From the NCBI GenBank assembly GCA_030267565.1, contig BRXU01000006.1, positions 1,166,001-1,230,000 on the forward strand: DNA of 64,000 nucleotides, written 5' to 3'. The DNA comes from Pleodorina starrii (lineage: Eukaryota > Chlorophyta > Chlorophyceae > Chlamydomonadales > Volvocaceae). Below the pieces are notes generated by a model. The model saw only the letters and a list, made by a program, of their open reading frames with translations. It ran no database searches and was not told where the DNA came from. The position numbers and the translations under genes are program-made. This document shows positions 56,082 to 64,000 of the stretch, in pieces (position 1 is the first letter of the stretch; each line of letters starts with the position of its first letter).

Positions 56082-57716
56082 TTAGGACACCAGGGTCGAG
56101 GCGGTCGACGACTCGTACTTCCAGTTCGGCGGCAGCTTGCGCACGCGCTTGTAGTAGCGGGCCAGGCGGTGGATGCGGCTCTCCACCTGAGGGGAAGCAA
56201 TGTGACTTGGTGTGAGTGAAGAGCGCTAGCAGGCGGTCGCAGTGGCGCCGCCCGGAGTCCAGCGCGAACAGCAAGGCCCCGGGCTGTCATCATGGTGGCG
56301 TCAAACGTATCGCAAGGCGCTAGAATCTCGTTAGATGGTGTTGAGGCAACCAAGAAAGCACAAGCCTTGGGGAAATATGGAAGGCGTAGATAAGGAACAG
56401 ATTCGAAAAGAAAATCAACAATCCGGTCCCGCTTGAGCACAGCGACCACCCGCAGGCCCCGACGCCCACCCGCTCGCGATAGGTGCCCACAAAGCCCGTG
56501 CCAGTTCCCCTTCACCGGCGCTGATGACCCCGTCATACCATACATTTACTCCCTAATCGCAGCACCACAAACCCGAAAATAGCGCTGCTACTGCTGTACA
56601 GCGCATCAATTCAATAGCAGGGCCCCATGGAACACGGCGCCAACAAAACAATCACACGGTCCTAGCACATATGGCTGTGATGCAGCTGCCCAAAGCAACT
56701 GAGAACATAACGGTTTTGCCGGACGTCCGTGCAGCACCGACACCCAATATTCCAGCATGCCCTACCAGATGGACCTGCCAAAGGCCTCGTACGCCATGGC
56801 ATACGCACCGGGTAGCCTACATGCCAGGTCATCTATGGATACGCCGACCAATCTTACACCTCAGTCCCTAAACTACAGTGTTTGTTTGCTGCTGGCGTCC
56901 CGCACAATGTGGCGGTCTCCAGCTCGCCCGCCAGCCACGCACCCAGCAAGACGGCCGTCCCGTGCCCAGCCCACACCATTGGGCACGCGTCGTGGCCCCG
57001 TCCTGTTCTTCCTCCTTCCCCTTGCCCCCCTTCCCCCGCCCCGTGCATTAACACTCCTGACACCTACCAGAATGAGGCGGAACTTGCCGTCCTTATCCTT
57101 CCGGTTGCGCTCCAGATGCTTGCGGATGGACACTGCGTGCAGAATGGCGAAGCGTCAGCAACCGCACGAGGCGGGACCGAACGCTTGCCGGGCGCATGCG
57201 CCCCCTTGGTTCGGCTGTGCTGGCTACTGCAGGTGCTGCTGGGTTGCAGCGGCTCACCAGCCTTCTTGATCAGGAAGTACAGGTCCTCCGGAATCTCAGG
57301 GGCCAGGCCGGCACCCTTCAGGATGCGCAGGACCTTGCTGCCGGTAACGGTGGAGACCAGCGGCACACCGTGCTGGTCACGCAGCATGATGCCGATTTGC
57401 GAGGGCGTCATGCCCTTCCTAGCGAACTTGCAAATCATGTCCTGCACCTCGGCAGACGTGGTCTTGCACCATCTGAGAAGCAGACGACGGAGGAAAGAAG
57501 GACGCGATGAGCAAACGGGTGCGCGCCGCAACAAGTTGGCGGCTGCCCTATGTGAAGCCGAGCTTAAACTTACGATGGCGGAGACCTCTTGTAGGGAATG
57601 GCAGAGGACGACTTGCCTGCATGTAGGCGGCTTTATTTTAAGTATTGTTTATAGACTGTAATTTTGCGGCGCTAGCCAGCGGTCTCACCCTTGCCGCTGC
57701 TGTGCATGCGACCCAT
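56082..57716 (-). CDS. RPS13: 40S ribosomal protein S13 (uS15)
   Basis: Minus-strand exons: 57716-57689, 57616-57574, 57472-57258, 57132-57068, 56186-56082 (TAA); 456 nt, 151 aa, exactly the family length. It reads [20 protein letters not shown], then [88 protein letters not shown] and [12 protein letters not shown], matching eukaryotic S13 along its whole length. It is a structural protein of the cytosolic small subunit, binding 18S rRNA at the platform. The first coding exon is only 28 nt, and the last intron (56187-57067) is the longest at 881 nt. It is divergent from the small membrane-protein gene at 58004 and probably shares its promoter region. Confidence 0.97.
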
Positions 57717-58003
57717 GGTGGCGAGTCGTTGAGTTTACGCCCGCTCAGCGGTTCGCAGGAGAGAGGGAAGACTGAGCTCTCTGCGCTAGTTTTCTTCGGG
57801 CATTCCTTGCGGGCCCTATGTACGGGGTAATTTCTTTTTCTCATGGCCCCGCGCAATTTTGACAGGTTTGTATGAGGCGGAGTCTTGCTGTAATTAGTAC
57901 ATGTGACACGGGCGCTTCAGCGTTGGCGTTGCAACTTGCTTCATTGTGCGCAAGCAGTACTCTCGTAAAAGTCCGAGTCTCGGACTCGTCAGACCCAAAG
58001 CGA
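57717..58003. promoter_or_regulatory. Bidirectional promoter region of RPS13 and the small membrane-protein gene
   Basis: Fewer than 290 bases separate two divergent start codons, or 155 if the plus-strand gene starts at the in-frame ATG at 57872. It includes pyrimidine-rich sequence near 57780-57845. No specific element is assigned. Confidence 0.5.
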
Positions 58004-58448
58004 ATGGCCCCTCCCACTGCTGCACCACAAGCTGGTCGTTTTCAGCACCCATGGCTGGCCCCTCTGCCAGCGGGACGCGCCCGGGTCTATGACATCATGT
58101 ACAAGTCCGTCACGACCTTGCTGGTAGCCTTCTCAGCTTACGGGTTCTATGAGGTTGGCCGTGGCACTTACTACGTGATGCATTCCAACCGCGCGGGCAG
58201 GCAGCAGGATGCGGAGCAGGTGAGCACCGCATGACCACACACGATTATGCGAGGATGACGTGGGGGTTGCAAATCATGTTTCGGTTGCTTAATTTCCGTC
58301 ATTTCATAGAGTATGTTACGGCCTGTGAATGCAATGCGTGCTTGAAGGGCTCCTGTGAAACTGCATAATGCTTACACATGACTCCACCTACTCCTTTCGT
58401 GCGCCCTTCCACGCTGCATGTTGTTAGGCACCAGTGGCCAGCCAGTGA
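58004..58448 (+). CDS. Small single-span membrane protein (unknown)
   Basis: Exon 1 58004-58219 starts MAPPTAAPQAGRFQHPWLAP and contains KSVTTLLVAFSAYGFYEVG followed by YYVMHSNRAG, a single hydrophobic helix with a basic C-terminal side. A GTGAGC donor at 58220 joins in phase to a proposed 21-nt exon 2 (58428-58448) ending APVASQ-stop; without splicing the protein ends four codons later as VSTA. The product is about 78 aa. An in-frame ATG at 57872 would add 44 residues with a possible presequence. Its size and topology resemble supernumerary subunits of respiratory complexes, but I do not recognise it and assign no function. Confidence 0.55.
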
Positions 58449-58756
58449 GCATTTTAAGGCGCTGGATCCTACATCGCAGAAATCTGGCAGGGTACCCGGC
58501 CTCGTCAGCTTTTGTTTTCATCGGCAGCAGCTTGCCCCGGATCTCCAAAGCTGGAGGGAGAGAGAGGCATCTTAGTATACTTAGGAATCTTAGCGGAGCC
58601 AGGCGCAGGGTTCTGCAACCGTAGTACGGTCTTTGGAGCAACTGGCGCGAGCGACCTGCAGCCCTTCCGTGGTTCTGTCGTCGGAAGGGCGGACGGCAGC
58701 GTCTGCTACGCCCATATTTCGCCGCTGGGTTGAGCTGCTGGCATATATCAAACGGC

Positions 58757-59797
58757 ATGACGTCCGTCGGGGGAGGTGCCGGCTCGGCAGCTGTCGCAGG
58801 CGTGCTCTCCTCGCCCCCCGTGGCGTTGCTGCACCGTGGCGCGTACAGGTTCGGGCCAAAGGCCCCCGTCTGGGCCCTGACAGCGACCTGTGGCACCAGC
58901 GTCGGCGGCCCCTGCCGCCGTCACCGTCTGGCGGCCTCCTCTACCCCATCCCCCAGCGGCGGCAACGGCGGTGTTCCCGCGACCAACATCGCCACGGCCA
59001 CCACCACCGCCACGACGGCCATGACGCAGTACACCGCTGGAAGCGCGCTGCCTTGGAAGGTTCAGTGGCAGCTGCAGGTATCGGCTACAACCGTGCAGGT
59101 CGTCGAGCCAAGCGCAAGCGCCAGCTCCAGCGGCAGCACAGACTTCCAGCAGCAGCAGCAGCAGCAGCAGTTATCCTGGACGCCCTTTGACCGCGCCGAG
59201 AGTGTGCGGCGCGCAGCGCTAGAGGCCTCGGGCTGGGAGCCGGAGCTGTTTAACGCGCGCCTTGCTGACCTGGCGGCGGTGCTGCCTGACCTGCCGCGCG
59301 TTCTGCCGTCGCTGTCGCCGGCGCTGCTGGTCGCAGCCATGTCAGACACCCATGCGATGGCGGCAAAAGTGGTGCGGCTTAAGACGGCGCTGCCGTCGAC
59401 CAACGTTGGCATGCTACTGCTGCTGCACCCGCCGTTCCTGGACCCCGCCGTCGGGCCGGAGCGGCTGCTGGCCGGCGTGGAGCACGCGGGCCGGGTGCTG
59501 GGCGGCGCGGCGGTGGCGGAGGAGGTGCTGCAATGGTACCCGCCGCTGATGGATCCTGACGTGCTTGACGCGAGCATTGCGCAGCTGAAGCGGCTTGTGC
59601 CACACCTGGCGCGGAGCTGTTTGCCGTCGGCGGCGGCGGCGGCGTCCGGGGGGCGGCCGTCAGGGCCGGGGTCGAGTGGGGGTGGTGACGCACGGCAGCT
59701 CGTGCATCTGCTGGGAATTGTCATGCAGCGAGAGGGGTCGGGCCTGAAGGGGCCGGAGGAGGACGCGGGCGGGGCGCTGTGGTGGGGCTGTTCCTAG
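58757..59797 (+). CDS. Plastid-type helical-repeat protein resembling mTERF (346 aa)
   Basis: A single open exon from ATG 58757 to TAG 59797. Residues 1 to about 65 are rich in Ser, Thr, Arg and Ala without acidic residues (RRHRLAASSTP), typical of a chloroplast transit peptide. After a Gln run (about 132-138) comes an alpha-helical region with repeating L-x-x-L-P ... P-x-L/F-L motifs: LPDLPRVLPSLS, KTALPSTNVGMLLLLHPPFL, QWYPPLMDPDVLDASIAQLK, RLVPHLA. The spacing of about 30-35 residues and the proline before a hydrophobic pair recall mTERF repeats, which bind organelle nucleic acid, but the match is weak. No intron is evident. A TGTAA lies at 60174-60178. Confidence 0.68.
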   Translation: MTSVGGGAGSAAVAGVLSSPPVALLHRGAYRFGPKAPVWALTATCGTSVGGPCRRHRLAASSTPSPSGGNGGVPATNIATATTTATTAMTQYTAGSALPWKVQWQLQVSATTVQVVEPSASASSSGSTDFQQQQQQQQLSWTPFDRAESVRRAALEASGWEPELFNARLADLAAVLPDLPRVLPSLSPALLVAAMSDTHAMAAKVVRLKTALPSTNVGMLLLLHPPFLDPAVGPERLLAGVEHAGRVLGGAAVAEEVLQWYPPLMDPDVLDASIAQLKRLVPHLARSCLPSAAAAASGGRPSGPGSSGGGDARQLVHLLGIVMQREGSGLKGPEEDAGGALWWGCS

Positions 59798-60173
59798 TAA
59801 ATAGTAGTAGGTATGACACATGTTATGCTGGTGTCCGGCGCCCATAGAAGCATGGTGCACGGGCTGGCTGCCCCGTTTTGGGGGGTGTGTTTGAGGTTTG
59901 TTTGGCATGTGTGCTTGTGCCTAGCTGCTGAACGTTATATCAGGGAATAGCGTTTGACTGTTTGGTTTGTATATCGTCGGGTAAAGCGCAGGCCGCACAT
60001 TTCATTGGATGGCCCAAGGGATTAGGGCCTGAGGGGGATCCCTGCAAACAATGAAGGGCATGTATGCGACATGGGTATTCATGACGTGGAAGGCGTGGAA
60101 GCGTTGGGTGCATGGGGAGTGCATCCCGTAGTGATGCGCACGATACTAGAAGAGTTTGGGCTGCTCCTGCCGC

Positions 60174-60178
60174 TGTAA
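60174..60178 (+). terminator. TGTAA polyadenylation signal of the mTERF-like gene
   Basis: TGTAA in GCTGTAACA, 377 bases past the stop codon at 59797, in otherwise noncoding DNA. Confidence 0.55.
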
Positions 60179-60460
60179 CAACTATGGCCATGACGGTTAG
60201 GTACGGACCCGATTCGACGAGGGAACCGACACTGCGTATTTTCCTACAGTTGCACGCTGACTCCTCAGAGCGGCGAAATAAACTACCTCCCTAGTAGCAG
60301 CATAATCAACACTTCGTTTTTAGCAACTCCAAATAAGTACCGGGAGGGAACAGGCGACGGCTTGCTGATTTGTTAGCTGCAATCGCACTGGAGAGTCTGA
60401 GTACCATCAACGCCTTTGCAATATAGGGCCGCGGATAGCCTCTGTGCTTTGGAATTCGTC

Positions 60461-61321
60461 ATGACAACGAAACCATCCATCAGCATCTTCCGTCAGCTCA
60501 TACGCACTGTGCACAAAAGTAAGCGAAGACGGCATCCAATAATGACCCTCGGGCGCCTTATCAGCTCTTCTGGCTTGTGCATTTGCAGCGTTCGCGGGCG
60601 ACCTACCGGCGATTTCGGTAGCACGCAAGGAGTTGAAGAATGCTTTCATGGTGCGCAACCCGCGGGGCGTCTACATCGTGCTGGTTCAATGGGTTCGGGT
60701 TCTCTGATGGCCCCGCCCAGCGACCCAACCCCCTTTGAGCCGCACCGACGCGTGCCGACATGTCCCCTATCACCGTGCCAAGTGCTGCCACCGCCAACAC
60801 CGAACCCATGCGTCATACTCCTTTGTTGATACCTCCTTAGGCCAACCGCCATCTGACGGATAAGCGCCAGATCAACGAGAAGCTCGCGGAGGCTGTGGAG
60901 GCCAACGAGTTTCTCCGCGAAAACGTGATCCAGGCGGTCAAGAAGGACTGCGGGTCGTACGGTACGGCACCCGCATGGGCTTGGGTCGGAGGTCCTCGCA
61001 ACCCAAATTGGGTACGGTACGCCTTTTGGCCCCGGGGCTCCGGGCTCCGGGCTGCGAGGGGGCCGGGGCTATACAGTGCAGATTCCATCTCGGCTGCGTC
61101 ACGGTACCTCAGCAACGTCGCCCACATGCTGCCGCTCAACGCTGCAACGCATCGCTGCAACACCTCCCCCTACAACACCGCCGCCTTTGGACCCGCTCAT
61201 AGCGCAAATGCGATGCCTCGCGACTGCCCGTCCTCCCCTCCCCGCAGAGATCTCCCCCGAGAAGGCTCAGCAGCTGCGGTCCATGAACCCGGGGGACCGG
61301 CGGCCGCCAATGGCCGGCTGA
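60461..61321 (+). CDS. LYR-motif protein, complex III assembly factor MZM1/LYRM7-like
   Basis: Exons: 60461-60518, 60589-60650, 60841-60961, 61248-61321 (TGA); 315 nt, 104 aa, matching the usual size of LYRM7. The N-terminus MTTKPSISIFRQLIRTVHK carries a divergent LYR motif (I-F-R in place of L-Y-R). It is followed by TFAGDLPAISVARKELKNAF, NRHLTDKRQINEKLAEAVEA, and NEFLRENVIQAV, which fits LYRM7/MZM1 (family pattern: a helix ending F-x-N-x, then I-x-x-L, then L-x-x-x-V-I/V-Q). In other eukaryotes this mitochondrial matrix chaperone stabilises the Rieske iron-sulfur protein before insertion into cytochrome bc1. The donor at 60962 was chosen because it gives KKDCGSYEISPEKAQQL in frame. A TGTAA follows at 61472-61476. 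Confidence 0.82.
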
Positions 61322-63176
61322 CGGTTGACGGTTGACGGCATGAGTCACGACGACGGGGGGCTGCAGCCGCAGCCCCGCAGCCCCGCAGCAGCACCTGCGG
61401 TTGCGCTGGAAGGGAGGCCGTCCGTGAGCCGCCGCGAACGCACGCACTTGGACGGCCTGCGACTCCCCCCGTGTAAACCCTCAAACCACATGAAGGGCGT
61501 GCGACGAGGGACTGGGCGCTGGTGCGCGCCGCAAGCGGGTCAAGCAGTTCAAGACGGTTCGAGTCGCGTCGAATAGCCCTACAGGGGCTACCGGGGGGTG
61601 GGGGTTTGAAGAGTGAATTGCCCACCGGGGGTGGGGGGGATTTTGATGTTGCAACAGGCTCCAGCCTCCTCCAGACCACTCCAGACCATTGGAAGCGCCA
61701 TTGGTAGCGCCAGCACGCCAGCGGGCCGTGCACCGCAGCCCGGGGTGCACCTGATTGGCAGGTGGCGGGTGGCGGCCGGGGAGTCGCTGCCCCCACTTGG
61801 GACGCGGGCCAAGCCGCGCGGCACGTGGCGCTGCGCTTCGAAGCACTGGCCTCCGGCGTTGCCAGCCTTACCACCCCGACGTCGAAGGCTGTGCGCGGCG
61901 GCAAACCGCATCCGAGGCGTACCGTTGTTTGGCCTCCTGGCCACGCACGGTGGCGCGCTCGCTCCCTCCTCTCAAGCCATGTGCGTGGGGCGCACGTCGG
62001 GACTCGGGGAGGTGTGGGTACAGCGGCCCAGCGCCACAGCGACCCATGGGTCATGATGATGTGTGATGATGGGGCGTGTGCGATCCCCGGTCATGTAGAG
62101 GAGATGCCCCCCCCCCGCCTTTGTCCTTGATAACGAGCATGAGCACGAGCACGCGCACGCGAGGTTGTGGACCAGTGGCAGTGGAGGCGCGCTGTGGTTG
62201 TTACAGTGGGCTCGCTCCAGACAGTGCGTTGTTGCGCGCGTTGTGTGTGTGTTGGGGCGGTGATGGAGCACCGCGGCGCTTGAGGCCGGGTGGAGCGGAC
62301 GGAGGTACGGCAGTGGTTGCACGGGCATGCCAGCGGGCTGCACAGTGGCTGTACGGTAATGCCGGTGGGCTCCACACCCCCCGACGTAAGGTACGGTAGT
62401 ACATCTCCCGGCGGACCGGGTTGCGGTAGTGCGACTCCCGCTGATGAGTCCGGTGCACTGCACTGCCATGGTTGGGATGCGGGCACCTGGGGCACTGACG
62501 CGGACGTGCGAGGCAGAGGCAGAGGCCGTCATGCGGGGCGTTACGGCAAGCGGCGCAGCGGCGCAGGGACCACATCGGCCCAAAACCATGTGCTCGGGTA
62601 GGGATTCGTTGCTGCAGGGAGCCAGACTTCGGCGCCCGCGTTTGCTCTGGGAGGCAGCCGCCTTGCCGACTCCTGCCCATGGGGGACGTAAGGCGCGTCA
62701 TTCCGGGATATGTATAGGATAGGGAAGGTCAGGGGCACAGGAAGGAAAGGGGGCAGGGAGCGATGAGGGATGTGTGTGTGTGTGTCTTGTGTCGCAGCGC
62801 GCGCCCAAACTACCGGTAGGCCCCACGACACACAGAGCACATGCCCCAGCTCGCCTCCAGAGAGGTCGCCCGGCAGCGCTACCGTCGTTACAACAGCTAG
62901 GCGTGCCATGCAGTGCATTGCGCGCGTGGGAGCGGGTGGTGGTGCCGGCCGGTACATGCATACCGGTATGCGCGCGTGTGTTGCGGATTGCCGGGGCCCA
63001 AGAGAGCAGCCTCCCACCAACACACCACCACCACGCGGTTAACCCCCCTCCCCCCGTGCCGTCAACAGGCTTTCAGTCTGAACCCTGCCATCGCGGCCTG
63101 AGAGGCGTGTGCGGAGAGATCGCCACATAGACCATCAAAACAACACACCAAACGCGCCTACCAAACGCGCCTACAA
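61322..63176. other. Intergenic region, no gene seen
   Basis: 1.85 kb after the LYR gene. It contains that gene's TGTAA (61472-61476), several duplicated short words (for example CCAGACCACT/CCAGACCATT near 61670), and GTACGG-rich DNA at 62280-62470. Overlapping open frames on both strands have no motifs and seem to reflect GC-rich composition. Confidence 0.4.
61472..61476 (+). terminator. TGTAA polyadenylation signal of the LYR-motif gene
   Basis: TGTAA 151 bases after the stop codon at 61321, at the typical distance for a volvocine 3' UTR. Confidence 0.6.
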
Positions 63177-63476
63177 ATGAATATCAAGCTAGCGTACCTG
63201 CCAGCACAGGAGCTGGCGAGCCGAGCGCCGAGCCTTGCGGCGCGGGTCGCCCGCCCTGCCGCAAGCGCCTGCGCAACTCTGCAACGGCCAAATCCGCACA
63301 TGACATTGTACGGACGGCGTGTGCGGCACTTGCGGCATCTTATTCGGTGGCCACGGAGCCAGCAAAGCCTGCGGTCCGGACTCCGGAGGAACCACTCCCT
63401 GTCTGGCGGCACTCCGGAACCAAACCCCGTACAGCCGCCGGCCGCAGCCCCGGGGGCCTTCGTCGCCTTCCGATGA
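63177..63476 (+). CDS. Possible first exon of a further gene (presequence-like), uncertain
   Basis: ATG 63177 opens a 99-codon frame beginning MNIKLAYLPAQELASRAPSL and continuing with many Arg, Ser, Ala and His and almost no acidic residues, as in a mitochondrial or plastid presequence. No conserved domain is visible and the frame stops at 63476, so it would need a downstream exon that I could not identify. A donor might lie anywhere in the last third. Confidence 0.25.
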   Translation: MNIKLAYLPAQELASRAPSLAARVARPAASACATLQRPNPHMTLYGRRVRHLRHLIRWPRSQQSLRSGLRRNHSLSGGTPEPNPVQPPAAAPGAFVAFR

Positions 63477-64000
63477 CACGTGTACTCGGTGCCTTTAGCC
63501 GCCTTGTCTCACGGCCAGAGACACTCCGAGGGGTCCGTTCGCTAACGCCGTCTCCGTTCCTTCGCTGCGGTATCTTCTTTTTTTACCCCGAAGGGAACCT
63601 ACATTGTAAAAACGTATAGATAAGATATGGACGCGGGTCTGGCGCTCATTTTTTTGATTTCTCATTATTTGACTAACTCATTATTTGCCTGCACCAGCGG
63701 GGGCACACCGGTAGGCCCTCGCACCCCTGCTAAACGCTCGCCGGCCCGCCTACTCGACGCGCCACCGTACCAAGCCGTACTGTACGACAGCTCCGCCCTG
63801 CCGCGCTCACTCCACACTCTCACCCTCACCCTCCACTTCTCACCCTCACCCTAGCCTCTGCTGCGCTTCTCCTTCACATCCTTCACATCACCCCAGCTGT
63901 AGCCCGACCGCGCCAGCAGTCCTCTCCATCTCTCCATCTCCCCATCTCTCCACCGCGGCAAAAGCTCCCTTACTGCGGCAGCAGCTCGTTTGTGAACATG
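63477..64000. other. Right-edge region, no firm gene
   Basis: Noncoding-looking DNA with a dispersed-repeat copy (63533-63581), an AT-rich patch (63580-63690) and CACCCTCACC/ATCTCTCC pyrimidine repeats (63820-63950). On the minus strand the last bases read MFTNELLPQ followed either by TAA or by a GTAAGG donor; this could be the edge of a minus-strand gene lying mostly outside the window. Confidence 0.35.

Noticed and set aside
61197..62054. 285-codon minus-strand open frame after the LYR gene
   Set aside because: It overlaps the last LYR exon antisense and has a basic, Pro/Arg-rich composition without motifs, as expected from GC-rich noncoding DNA.

Overview
The window is nuclear DNA of a green alga, most likely a volvocine (Chlamydomonas/Volvox group) species. 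The evidence is GC-rich coding DNA with long alanine, glycine, glutamine and serine runs, many short GT-AG introns, TGTAA polyadenylation motifs, a eukaryotic tRNA without encoded CCA, a cytosolic-type uS15 ribosomal protein gene, and very large intronic microsatellites. No prokaryotic operons, IS elements or CRISPR arrays are present. The species cannot be named from the sequence.

Layout. (1) 50-230, minus: first exon of an MFS transporter that runs off the left edge. (2) 832-20642, plus: one giant 15-exon gene for a predicted protein of about 4,639 residues, with a possible organelle presequence, degenerate helical repeats and an alanine-rich C-terminal rod. (3) 20643-23348: repeat-rich intergenic DNA. 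(4) 23349-31602, plus: an 11-exon LARGE-like (GT49) glycosyltransferase. (5) 31603-35755: a 35-bp minisatellite and a tRNA-Gly(UCC). (6) 35756-44531, minus: an 11-exon copper nitrite reductase (nirK) with every copper ligand present and a presequence of mitochondrial type; its introns carry the longest simple repeats in the window. (7) 46852-51169, minus: a six-exon pfkB-family kinase. (8) 51377-55074, plus: an unrecognised five-exon membrane protein. (9) 56082-57716, minus: 40S ribosomal protein S13 (uS15). (10) 58004-61321, plus: a small single-membrane-span protein, a plastid-type helical-repeat protein resembling mTERF, and an LYR-motif complex III assembly factor (MZM1/LYRM7-like). (11) 61322-64000: mostly noncoding, with a possible first exon of another gene.

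Exon boundaries were worked out by hand from GT/AG (one GC/AG) sites. Each gene was checked for continuous reading phase, and where a family was recognised, for uninterrupted family motifs. In every complete gene the summed exon lengths are divisible by three. The genes do not form one pathway. Several products look organelle-bound: the giant protein, NirK, possibly the kinase, the mTERF-like protein and MZM1. The most biologically notable locus is nirK, a denitrification enzyme in a photosynthetic eukaryote.
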